In this document: positions 6,730 through 13,224 of the stretch, piece by piece
Numbering within the stretch: position 1 is the first letter of the stretch
Layout of the letters: the number at the start of each line of letters is the position of its first letter
Origin: an uncultured Eudoraea sp.
Lineage (GTDB): Bacteria; Bacteroidota; Bacteroidia; Flavobacteriales; Flavobacteriaceae
Length of the DNA: 13,224 nucleotides
NCBI GenBank assembly: GCA_905479615.1
Contig: CAJQNH010000032.1
Span: 1 to 13,224 of the forward strand
Direction of reading: 5' to 3'
The notes under the pieces: generated by a model
What the model saw: the letters and a program-made list of their open reading frames with translations, nothing else
Database searches by the model: none
Told to the model about the DNA's origin: nothing
Position numbers and translations under genes: made by a program

Positions 6730-7947
6730 ATGAATAAATCTATAGCTATCATATGCGGTGGAGGTCCGGCTCCTGGAATAAATACGGTTATTAGCACTTT
6801 GGCTAAAACCTTTTTAAAAGACGGATTTCAGGTAATTGGGGTTCATCGTGGGTTCCAGGGAATACTTTCTGAAAAACCCGATCTTAAGATATTTGATTTT
6901 GCTGAGGCTGACAGGATTTTTAGTCGTGGAGGATCTTCCTTGGTTATGAGCAGATTTAAGCCAAAGGACAGCGATTTTAGAATAGATTTTTTTAAGACAA
7001 ATAATGTTAAACTTTTGGTGACTATAGGTGGTGATGACACCGCTTCAACTGCTGGCAGATTGGCTAAATTTCTAGCGCAACAAGAACTTGACGTAGCACA
7101 TATTCATGTACCGAAAACTATCGATAATGACTTGCCCTTACCCGATAGAAACCCAACTTTTGGGTTTCACACTGCCAAAGACGAAGGAGTTCGTATTGGG
7201 AACACGGTATATGAAGATGCAAGAACCAGTGAGAACTGGTTTGTGGTGGCGGCAATGGGAAGGTCTGCGGGTCATTTAGCTTTTGGCATTGCGTCGGCAT
7301 GTCATTTTCCTATAATGATCATTCCTGAGATGTTTAATAAAACGTCAATTACCTTCGATAAATTGATCAATATGATCATTTCATCTATAATCAAAAGTAA
7401 AATCAGAGGAATAGAATATGGCGTTGCAATGGTGAGCGAAGGCGTATTCCATTTTATGAAGGAGAGCGAAATAAAAAATTCAGGTATTAATTTCACCTAT
7501 GATGCTCATGGTCATCCGGAACTGGGAAATGTAAGTAAATCACATATTTTTAATTTCCTGTTACAAACAAAATTAAGAGAATTAGGGTTAGATATTAAAT
7601 CTCGGCCAGTTGAAATCGGTTATGAATTAAGGTGTTGTAATCCGATTGCTTTTGATTTAACCTTATGCACTTTATTGGGAATTGGAGTTAAGAAGCTGTT
7701 CGATGAAGGCATATCAGGTTGTATTGTCAGCGCTGATTCAAAAGGCGATATTTTGCCTTTGTATCTGGAGGATTTTGAAGATGAAAATGGGAAAGTTCCT
7801 CCTAGGTTGGTCGATATAGAATCGGATATGGCACAACTATTCATCAATAATTTGATTTATATTAGACCCTATGATTACGAAGATGCTAAAAAATATGTTG
7901 ATGACCCTGAGGCATTTGATGTAAAGAAAATTTTAAATTGGAATTAA
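6730..7947 (+). CDS. Phosphofructokinase, probably pyrophosphate-dependent (PFP)
   Basis: Member of the PfkA-type 6-phosphofructokinase family, 405 residues, the length of short PPi-dependent enzymes. Key motifs: GGGPAPGIN at 10-18, GGDDT at 100-104, PKTIDND at 128-134 and MGR at 176-178. ATP-dependent enzymes have Gly at the second position of GGDG and in PGTIDND; here these are Asp103 and Lys129, the combination established as the signature of PPi use. Such enzymes interconvert fructose-6-phosphate and fructose-1,6-bisphosphate reversibly. One deviation: the conserved C-terminal RGGxP turn reads RCCNPIAFD. Placement between kdgK and kdgA (gaps 44 and 13 bp) ties it to alginate catabolism, perhaps channelling glyceraldehyde-3-phosphate back towards hexose phosphates, or phosphorylating another sugar acid. 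Family is certain, PPi use likely, substrate unproven. Confidence 0.88.
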   Translation: MNKSIAIICGGGPAPGINTVISTLAKTFLKDGFQVIGVHRGFQGILSEKPDLKIFDFAEADRIFSRGGSSLVMSRFKPKDSDFRIDFFKTNNVKLLVTIGGDDTASTAGRLAKFLAQQELDVAHIHVPKTIDNDLPLPDRNPTFGFHTAKDEGVRIGNTVYEDARTSENWFVVAAMGRSAGHLAFGIASACHFPIMIIPEMFNKTSITFDKLINMIISSIIKSKIRGIEYGVAMVSEGVFHFMKESEIKNSGINFTYDAHGHPELGNVSKSHIFNFLLQTKLRELGLDIKSRPVEIGYELRCCNPIAFDLTLCTLLGIGVKKLFDEGISGCIVSADSKGDILPLYLEDFEDENGKVPPRLVDIESDMAQLFINNLIYIRPYDYEDAKKYVDDPEAFDVKKILNWN

Positions 7948-7960
7948 ATATTATAATAAA

Positions 7961-8638
7961 ATGGCACAATTTACAAGAATAGAAGTAGCGAATGTGATGA
8001 AGGAAACCGGACTTGTTCCTTTGTTTTATCATCCGGATGTTGAAACCAGTAAGAAAGTGGTGAAAGCTTGTTATGACGGAGGTGCTCGGCTACTGGAATT
8101 TACGGCAAGGGGAGATTTTGCACATGAAGTGTTTGGTGAATTGGTAAAATATGTTACTAAAAACTTACCAGGTATGGTCATGGGAGTTGGCTCAGTAACA
8201 GATGCAGCTGCTGCTTCAAGGTATATGGCTTTAGGTGCAAACTTTATTGTTACACCTGTATTAAGAGAGGATATTGCCATAGTTTGTAATAGACGTAAAG
8301 TTTTATGGTCTCCGGGATGTGGTACTTTGACCGAGATCACAAAAGCAGAAGAGCTGGGATGTGAAATAGTGAAATTATTTCCTGGTGATATTTATGGACC
8401 CAATTTCGTAAAAGGAATTAAAGGTCCACAACCCTGGACGAGTATCATGCCAACAGGTGGTGTTTCTCCAGATAAAGAAAATTTACAAGGCTGGTTCGAT
8501 GCAGGGGTAACCTGTGTAGGAATGGGATCAAAATTGATCAAAAAGGATGCTCAGGGAAATTTTGATCTTGAAAAGATCCAAAGTGTGGTGCAAAATTCAA
8601 TTGACCTGATTCAAGGCATTAAATCTTCATCCAAGTAG
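7961..8638 (+). CDS. kdgA: KDPG aldolase (2-dehydro-3-deoxy-phosphogluconate aldolase)
   Basis: Class I aldolase that splits KDPG into pyruvate and glyceraldehyde-3-phosphate, the last dedicated step of the pathway. The 225-residue protein is a single TIM-barrel domain of standard length. Lys138 in the IVKLFPGD strand is the Schiff-base lysine, Glu46 in LLEFTARG is the general acid/base, GVGSVTD (75-81) matches the GAGTV strand of E. coli Eda, SPGCGT (117-122) the PGxxTP loop, and PTGGVS the phosphate-binding strand. Bacteroidota members are often annotated as bifunctional with 4-hydroxy-2-oxoglutarate aldolase activity. It starts 13 bp after the PFK gene, and the next gene starts only 4 bp after its stop, a strong sign of shared transcription and probably coupled translation. 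Confidence 0.94.
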   Translation: MAQFTRIEVANVMKETGLVPLFYHPDVETSKKVVKACYDGGARLLEFTARGDFAHEVFGELVKYVTKNLPGMVMGVGSVTDAAAASRYMALGANFIVTPVLREDIAIVCNRRKVLWSPGCGTLTEITKAEELGCEIVKLFPGDIYGPNFVKGIKGPQPWTSIMPTGGVSPDKENLQGWFDAGVTCVGMGSKLIKKDAQGNFDLEKIQSVVQNSIDLIQGIKSSSK

Positions 8639-8642
8639 AAAA

Positions 8643-9926
8643 ATGAGCAGCGCTAAAGCAGATAATGCAGGGAACAATTTCTTAAAGAAAGCTTTGGCGC
8701 TCTTATTGAGTTTTGGGCCTGGTATATTTGCTATCGGATATACAATTGGCACCGGAAGTGTAACCTCAATGATTGTAGCAGGGAGTACCTATGGTATGCA
8801 ACTGTTATGGGTGTTACTACTAAGCTGCCTGTTTTCTGGGCTTTTGATGTTTGTATATGGCAATTATGCTTTACTAACGGGTGAAACAGCACTTTACAGT
8901 TTTAAGAAACATATCAAAGGAGGCAAGATCATTGCTATTCTGATCATCATCGGAATTACTTTTGGGCAATGGAATAGCCTGATGGGTATTCTTGGTATAT
9001 CAGCTAATATTATTTTTGAATTGGCCAATGTCTATTTCCCTGAAGTGGGTCCGTATAAGTATAAAATGGTGTTGGGCATAGCTGTTGTGATAATTGCCGT
9101 GTTTTACGGCCTATTGCTGGTCGGTAAGTATACCTTCTTTGAAAAGATCCTTGTGATCTTTGTGACCATCATGGGCTTGTCATTTTTAGTATCACTCTTT
9201 TTTGTATATCCTCAGCCAATAGAAATCATTGAAGGATTGGTTCCTAGTATTCCTGATGTTAAAGGTGGTAAATTAATGGTAGCTGCTTTTGTAGGCACTA
9301 CTATGGCCGCTGCAACCTTTTTATCCCGTCCACTTTTTGTACAAGGAAAAGGCTGGACCATCAAGAACCTTGTCCAACAAAAAAAGGATGCCATTATTGC
9401 GGCAATTTTGGTTTTTACGATAAGTGGTTCGGTTATGGCGGTTGCAAGTGGGGCATTATTCCATCAGAATATGCCGGTTAAACAAGTATTAGACATGGCG
9501 AATACCTTGGAGCCTATAGCAGGGAAATTTGCGATGACCTTGTTTTTTTTCGGAACCTTAAGCGCCGGGCTATCGTCTATTTTTCCATGTCTTTTGATCG
9601 CACCCCTTCTTTTGGCTGATTACCAGTCTGGAAAGTTGGATACAAATTCAAAACAATTTAGAATTATCACGGCCATTGCTTGTTTGGTAGCATTAATTGT
9701 TCCAATTTTTGGAGCTAACCCCATTGAAATTCAAATCATATCGCAGGTTTTCAACGTGTTTGTTTTACCCGTCGTAATTCTGGGGATTATTTTATTGATC
9801 AATAACAAAAAATTAATGGGATCGTATAAAACCGGCATATTGATCAATTCAGGTCTTGTTTTGGCTTTTATATTTTCTTGTTTGGTGTCGTATAGCGGCA
9901 TTCTTGGCTTACAAGCCTATTTCTAA
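8643..9926 (+). CDS. Nramp-fold membrane transporter lacking canonical metal-site motifs
   Basis: Integral membrane protein of 427 residues with about 11 hydrophobic segments, matching the Nramp (SLC11, LeuT-like APC fold) layout. TM1 begins FGPGIFAIGY (24-33) like the GPG...GY of Nramp proteins, but the metal-binding DPGN that should follow is replaced by TIGTGSVTS (34-42). The TM6 region reads VGTTMAAATFLSRP, without the canonical MPHN. The Asp and Asn that coordinate Mn/Fe in true Nramp transporters are therefore absent. Automatic annotation would probably call it a divalent metal transporter, but the binding-site change and its position 4 bp after kdgA and 26 bp before a PL6 lyase suggest another substrate, perhaps an organic acid, uronate or catabolic product. 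No substrate can be read from the sequence. Fold assignment is fairly strong, function open. Confidence 0.8.
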   Translation: MSSAKADNAGNNFLKKALALLLSFGPGIFAIGYTIGTGSVTSMIVAGSTYGMQLLWVLLLSCLFSGLLMFVYGNYALLTGETALYSFKKHIKGGKIIAILIIIGITFGQWNSLMGILGISANIIFELANVYFPEVGPYKYKMVLGIAVVIIAVFYGLLLVGKYTFFEKILVIFVTIMGLSFLVSLFFVYPQPIEIIEGLVPSIPDVKGGKLMVAAFVGTTMAAATFLSRPLFVQGKGWTIKNLVQQKKDAIIAAILVFTISGSVMAVASGALFHQNMPVKQVLDMANTLEPIAGKFAMTLFFFGTLSAGLSSIFPCLLIAPLLLADYQSGKLDTNSKQFRIITAIACLVALIVPIFGANPIEIQIISQVFNVFVLPVVILGIILLINNKKLMGSYKTGILINSGLVLAFIFSCLVSYSGILGLQAYF

Positions 9927-9952
9927 AATATCTATTTTAAAAACACATCATC

Positions 9953-12274
9953 ATGAACCGTAAATTAATAATAGTCTGTTCTTTCATAGTCCTTTTTTTA
10001 TCGTCTACTGAGGTAGTACATGGACAAGGCATCTTGGTTGCAGATTTTGAAGCACTGACAGCAGCGTTGAACAATGCAGAACCAGGAGATGAGATTGTCA
10101 TGGCTGATGGTATTTGGAAAGATGTTCAAATAAAATTTACGGGTCAGGGTACCGAAGAAAACCCTATTACATTGAGAGCTGAAACACCTGGTAAGGTTTT
10201 TCTTGAAGGGAAGTCTGATTTAAAATTCGGTGGAGAGTACCTGATTGCCAGCGGTTTGTTTTTTAGAAATGGTCAAACCCCGTCAAATGTAGTGGTTGAA
10301 TTTAGAACGCATAAAGATACGGTAGCGAACCATTGCAGCTTCATTAATTCAGTGATCCTCGGTTACAATCAACTAAAGCGAGACAGAGTAGATCGTTGGG
10401 TTGAGTTTCACGGAAGGCATAATACCATGGATCATTGTTATATCGCCGGAAAATCAAATCGCGGACCAACCGTAAGAGTAGATATAAAAGGAAATAAAAG
10501 TATCCGAAATTACCACCAGATTACCAATAACCATTTTGGACCAAGACCTCCAAAAGGTGGGCCGAGTGGTGAAACCATACAATTAGGTGACAGTTATTCT
10601 TCCATGTCACCAAGTAATACTTTAGTTGCCAATAACTTATTTGAAAGATGTAATGGTGAAGTCGAAGTGATCTCGAGTAAAACTAATTTTAATGAATTTA
10701 GGAATAATGTCTTTTATAAATCGGAAGGTTCTTTGGTGATGCGACATGGAAATTACTGTATGATTGACGGAAACTATTTTATAGGAGATGATGCTTCAGA
10801 TCAAATAGGTGGTATCAGGGTTATCAATACGGGGCATTGGATCGTTAATAATTATTTTTATAATTTAAAAGGAAGTAGTTTTCGAAGCCCACTAGCTGTG
10901 ATGAATGGTATTCCAAAATCACCACTAAATCGATATAATCAGGTAACTGATGTAGTTGTGGCTTTTAATAGCTATGTCAATTGTACGTCTCCATGGCACT
11001 TTGGTGTAGGAACCAATATTAGCCAAAAAGATGTCTTACCTGCTTCAGAAATCAGATCAGCCAGGGCTATTAGAACTGTTGTGGCAAATAACTTGATTTA
11101 TAATGAAAAAGGAGATGCCCATCCTATTGTAGCGCATGACTCTATTGATGGCGTACTATTCAAAAACAACCTGATCAATAATCAGGGTATGGCTTTTAAA
11201 GAGAACCAGGGCCTGGTGGCTGATGATTTTAAAATCAAAGGAATCAGTGATGTTATTTTCGTTCCAGAACCTCAATTAGAAGGAACTGAATTGTATCCTG
11301 GATTTGAATTTGATAAAATCACAAAAGACATATTTGGCAATTCCAGAGCCGGTTCAAATGGCCCGGGTGCTATAATTGCTTCGGATGGTGTAAATCCAGA
11401 AATTCTGGACAAATCAAAATACGGAACAAGTTATTATTCTAATGAACGAGTTGAGAAGGAAGGCAAAGTTATTAATGTTAAGCCAAAAAAGGGTGCTTTA
11501 ACTGCTGCTATAGCTAAAGCTGAAGATGGCGATATTTTAAGTCTAAGCTCTGGTAATTATAAAATTCCGGCTTCTTTGAAAATTGATAAAAACCTAACCA
11601 TCAAGTCAAATGAAACTGGAGCTAAACCGGTTCTGAAATTTGAAGGAAATGAAGATACAGCCCTGTTTGAGATGCATCCAAAAGGAGACCTTGTATTGGA
11701 AGGTGTAAGTTTGAAAGGATCAGGGATTCAAATGGCGTTTGCCTCCTTAAAAGATAATATGTCAAGCTTGTATAATATTCACACCAGTAAAGTTGAGGTA
11801 GACGGTTTTAAATACATTCTTAAAGCCTATAAGGAATCTTTTTCTGAACACATAAGCTTTGTTGATACCCGTTTTACCAATTGTGCCTTCGGGATCGAAC
11901 TGTCTGAAGAAATCAATGATAAAGGTGATTACAATGTAGAAAACCTGCTTATAGACGGCTGTACATTTGATCAAATCAATGCTAGCCCTATCGATTATTA
12001 TCGCGGAGGATATGATGAATCTACCATTGGAGGGTCTTTATCTGTTAAGAACAGCACTTTTACCAACTCTGGCAAAGAAGCCAAGGCAGGTATCCTTATC
12101 AATTCTTACGGTATTGTAAACGTAGATATCTCAAAAAACACTTTTGAAAATAACCCCGTAAAGATGGTTGCACTCTTATGGGGAGCCAAAAACAATACGC
12201 ATTCAGACAATACCTTACTTAACTCAGGAGAGATTAAGGTAGAAGAGAATTTAAAGTTAAGATTGTTGTATTAG
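9953..12274 (+). CDS. PL6 alginate lyase with two parallel beta-helix domains, secreted
   Basis: Polysaccharide lyase family 6 (chondroitinase B-like) enzyme of 773 residues. Residues 1-24 form a signal peptide (MNRKLIIVCSFIVLFL..., likely cleavage after VHG). There is no lipobox cysteine, so the enzyme is predicted periplasmic or secreted. The catalytic beta-helix spans about 27-440: NGEVEVISSK gives the calcium ligands Glu236 and Glu238 and the base Lys243, and MRHGN supplies the acid Arg264. The spacings (7, 5 and 21 residues) are exactly those of chondroitinase B Glu243/Glu245/Lys250/Arg271. A second beta-helix starts near 505, and its opening (GALTAAIAKAEDGDI) resembles the opening of the first (EALTAALNNAEPGDE). 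This two-domain build is known in AlyGC-type PL6 enzymes, which release monomers. It is the last gene of the run, 26 bp after the Nramp-like gene. Confidence 0.93.
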   Translation: MNRKLIIVCSFIVLFLSSTEVVHGQGILVADFEALTAALNNAEPGDEIVMADGIWKDVQIKFTGQGTEENPITLRAETPGKVFLEGKSDLKFGGEYLIASGLFFRNGQTPSNVVVEFRTHKDTVANHCSFINSVILGYNQLKRDRVDRWVEFHGRHNTMDHCYIAGKSNRGPTVRVDIKGNKSIRNYHQITNNHFGPRPPKGGPSGETIQLGDSYSSMSPSNTLVANNLFERCNGEVEVISSKTNFNEFRNNVFYKSEGSLVMRHGNYCMIDGNYFIGDDASDQIGGIRVINTGHWIVNNYFYNLKGSSFRSPLAVMNGIPKSPLNRYNQVTDVVVAFNSYVNCTSPWHFGVGTNISQKDVLPASEIRSARAIRTVVANNLIYNEKGDAHPIVAHDSIDGVLFKNNLINNQGMAFKENQGLVADDFKIKGISDVIFVPEPQLEGTELYPGFEFDKITKDIFGNSRAGSNGPGAIIASDGVNPEILDKSKYGTSYYSNERVEKEGKVINVKPKKGALTAAIAKAEDGDILSLSSGNYKIPASLKIDKNLTIKSNETGAKPVLKFEGNEDTALFEMHPKGDLVLEGVSLKGSGIQMAFASLKDNMSSLYNIHTSKVEVDGFKYILKAYKESFSEHISFVDTRFTNCAFGIELSEEINDKGDYNVENLLIDGCTFDQINASPIDYYRGGYDESTIGGSLSVKNSTFTNSGKEAKAGILINSYGIVNVDISKNTFENNPVKMVALLWGAKNNTHSDNTLLNSGEIKVEENLKLRLLY

Positions 12275-12350
12275 TTTATAGGTTAGTTGGGCTATGGTGG
12301 AGTAAAAATATTCGAAAAGATGCACAGAAAAAGAAAATCAGCCTTGAACT

Positions 12351-12370
12351 CCTGTCTGCCGGCAGGCAGG
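12351..12370. repeat. GC-rich near-perfect palindrome, likely dispersed repeat
   Basis: CCTGTCTGCCGGCAGGCAGG is a 20-bp palindrome with one mismatched pair, markedly GC-rich in this AT-rich DNA. It lies between the convergent PL6 and HD-domain genes. CTGCCGGCAG-cored palindromes are, from memory, common intergenic repeats in Bacteroidota genomes and give rise to spurious LPAGR peptides in ORF calls. It may act as an extra hairpin in the shared 3' region. Confidence 0.55.
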
Positions 12371-12409
12371 TTTCGTTCTTTTACTCACCCATTCTCTATT
12401 TGTATTAAG

Positions 12410-12423
12410 GAATTCGTGAATTC
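12410..12423. repeat. Short inverted/direct repeat GAATTC-GT-GAATTC
   Basis: Two GAATTC palindromes separated by GT, 40 bp after the GC-rich palindrome. Since GAATTC is self-complementary, the element reads as both direct and inverted repeat. It may be part of the same intergenic repeat unit. The purpose is unknown. Confidence 0.3.
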
Positions 12424-12467
12424 GCTAAAGCTTCATTTGGATCAAGCCAAAAGGACTAAAAATAACA

Positions 12468-12494
12468 TTCTTTATGTTAATAAAGAACATTTTT
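12468..12494. terminator. Bidirectional terminator candidate between convergent genes
   Basis: TTCTTTAT (12468-12475), loop GTTA, ATAAAGAA (12480-12487) form a perfect 8-bp stem. On the plus strand CA and five T follow; on the minus strand an AT-rich tail with a run of T follows. It lies 194 bp after the PL6 stop and 31 bp beyond the stop of the minus-strand HD gene, so it best fits as terminator of the latter and perhaps of both. The stem is AT-rich, hence moderate confidence. Confidence 0.5.
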
Positions 12495-12517
12495 ACAAAA
12501 CAGGTGCTTTCCGTCAA

Positions 12518-13072
12518 CTAAGAACCATCAACAGATATATATGCCTGATAGTCAATGATCTTTTCTTCCAATCTGTTTTCAAGATAGGCATTGCCACCTT
12601 TTAATTCGAATAGAATGATACCTGCCATTTTAAGGTAAGTCATTCGTTTATTTTTATCCCAATGCGCAGGAGGCTCTTGCATATTTGTGATTCTATCTGC
12701 CAATTTCACCGCCCAAACTTCTTTGGGTTGTAATTTTATACGTTCTAAACTATCAGGTATTCGAGCCTCAGCTTCGAGTACTTCATCCTTGGATAAGGCT
12801 AAAACGGCATCGGCAATTTTATTTCCGAAAGCGGCCTTCAGTTCATTAAATGTTGTGGTAGTATCTTCCAGCACATCGTGTAAAAGCGCCACCTGTAAGG
12901 CAAAACCTTCATCAAAGTTATCTGTATGTTGGGCAGCAATCATTATTTCCATGGCCACGTTTGACAGATGAACCAAATAACTTGACTGGCTCCCTGGCAC
13001 CTTTTGATTCTCATGTTTTTCTCCCGCAAATTTTATAGCTTTCTGATAAAGTGTCTGTAGGTCCATTGTCAT
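12518..13072 (-). CDS. HD-domain hydrolase, (p)ppGpp hydrolase-like (small alarmone hydrolase/MESH1 type)
   Basis: A 184-residue single-domain HD phosphohydrolase. Metal- and nucleotide-site residues are His35 (YLVHLSNVA), His65-Asp66 and Glu69-Asp70 (LLHDVLEDT), and Asp126 and Asn130 (VKLADRITNM). The spacing H-D-x2-E-D and D-x3-N matches the hydrolase half of RelA/SpoT (His77, Asp78, Glu81, Asp82, Asp144, Asn148 in its numbering), and the length fits stand-alone small alarmone hydrolases. No synthetase, TGS or ACT domain is present. It would hydrolyse (p)ppGpp or a related nucleotide such as NADPH (reported for MESH1) in the cytoplasm. The start could be Met1 or Met3 (13066); both are plausible. 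It is convergent to the alginate run and divergent from mscL, so it is probably not part of the alginate system. Confidence 0.82.
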   Translation of the reverse strand: MTMDLQTLYQKAIKFAGEKHENQKVPGSQSSYLVHLSNVAMEIMIAAQHTDNFDEGFALQVALLHDVLEDTTTTFNELKAAFGNKIADAVLALSKDEVLEAEARIPDSLERIKLQPKEVWAVKLADRITNMQEPPAHWDKNKRMTYLKMAGIILFELKGGNAYLENRLEEKIIDYQAYISVDGS

Positions 13073-13132
13073 TTGATTTTAGTACTTTAAAGATATCATT
13101 TTTAAAATAGTTTAGAATTTTTTAGAGAGGTT

Positions 13133-13162
13133 TTGCACTATAAGCATTAACAGATATCTTTG
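13133..13162 (+). promoter_or_regulatory. Bacteroidota-type promoter of mscL
   Basis: TATCTTTG at 13155-13162 matches the -7 consensus TAnnTTTG exactly, and TTG at 13133-13135 (within TTTTG) lies 19 bp upstream as the -33 element. The ATG of mscL follows 20 bp after the -7 box, giving a short leader. On the opposite strand TATCTTTA (13095-13088) is one base off the consensus and may serve the divergent HD gene. Confidence 0.6.
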
Positions 13163-13182
13163 ACGGCTTAAAATAAGAAACA

Positions 13183-13224
13183 ATGAAACTTTTTAAAGAA
13201 TTTAAAGACTTTGCAGTCAAAGGG
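13183..13224 (+). CDS. mscL: Large-conductance mechanosensitive channel MscL, 3'-truncated by window edge
   Basis: The only visible part is the first 14 codons, MKLFKEFKDFAVKG, which match the amphipathic N-terminal helix of MscL (typically M-x-[FL]-x-KEFKEFA-x-[KR]-G before TM1). MscL is a homopentameric inner-membrane channel that opens under membrane tension to release solutes during hypo-osmotic shock. The start is supported by the promoter just upstream. The rest of the gene is beyond the window; identification rests on this short but characteristic segment. Confidence 0.75.
   Translation, partial: MKLFKEFKDFAVKG

Noticed and set aside
7224..7241. AACCAGT-GAGA-ACTGGTT inverted repeat inside the PFK gene, sharing the ACTGGTT arm of the 1727-1751 palindrome
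   Set aside because: It has the opposite arm order and a different spacer, and lies within coding sequence for RTSENW. Most likely coincidence of codons, although a binding test could include it.
8043..8052. AACCAGTAAG half-site in kdgA
   Set aside because: Single half-site in coding sequence with no partner arm.
12287..12604. Plus-strand 105-codon open frame after the PL6 gene
   Set aside because: It runs through the GC-rich palindrome (giving the LPAGR peptide typical of repeat translation), the GAATTC repeat and the terminator, and overlaps the 3' end of the HD gene antisense. No recognisable domain.
12687..12971. Plus-strand 94-codon open frame
   Set aside because: Entirely antisense to the well-supported HD-domain gene; Ser/Ala-rich composition typical of a shadow frame.
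1..13224. CRISPR arrays, tRNA/rRNA genes, insertion sequences, phage genes, SusC/SusD pair
   Set aside because: Looked for and not seen. No regularly spaced repeats, no transposase-like protein and no TonB-dependent receptor in any convincing frame.

Overview
The window is part of an alginate (brown-algal polysaccharide) utilisation locus from a marine Bacteroidota bacterium, most likely a Flavobacteriaceae member. The basis is low-GC DNA, AT-rich leaders without clear Shine-Dalgarno sequences, almost all TAA stops, a TAnnTTTG-type promoter near the right end, and gene families that together form the flavobacterial alginate pathway. The genus cannot be decided from the sequence alone.

Layout. 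Positions 1-1657 hold two tandem, clearly paralogous PL7 alginate lyases; the first is cut by the left edge, the second is a predicted lipoprotein with a TTG start. A 179-bp gap with a perfect 9-bp inverted repeat precedes a FadR-type GntR regulator (1837-2538). After a 257-bp gap with several small hairpins comes a tight same-strand run from 2796 to 12274, with gaps of 4-44 bp: MFS hexuronate-type transporter, two consecutive SDR reductases, KDG kinase, a PPi-type phosphofructokinase, KDPG aldolase, an Nramp-fold membrane protein and a secreted two-domain PL6 alginate lyase. From 12275 the locus ends: a short spacer carries a GC-rich palindrome and a bidirectional terminator candidate, then an HD-domain (p)ppGpp-hydrolase-like gene on the minus strand (12518-13072), and divergently the first 14 codons of mscL at the right edge.

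How it fits together. The PL7 and PL6 lyases cut alginate into unsaturated oligomers and monomers. The monomer, as DEH (4-deoxy-L-erythro-5-hexoseulose uronate), would enter through the MFS carrier, be reduced to KDG (2-keto-3-deoxy-gluconate) by one or both SDRs, phosphorylated by KdgK and split by KdgA into pyruvate and glyceraldehyde-3-phosphate. The PPi-PFK could link the triose product to hexose phosphates. No SusC/SusD pair, PL17 oligoalginate lyase or KdgF is present here; if the organism has them they lie outside the window.

The least explained component is the Nramp-fold protein at 8643-9926. It lacks the residues that coordinate metal in canonical Nramp transporters yet sits 4 bp behind the KDPG aldolase gene, so it may carry a substrate other than a divalent metal. 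The PPi-type PFK between kdgK and kdgA, and the paired SDRs with different cofactor-site signatures, are the next most interesting points.
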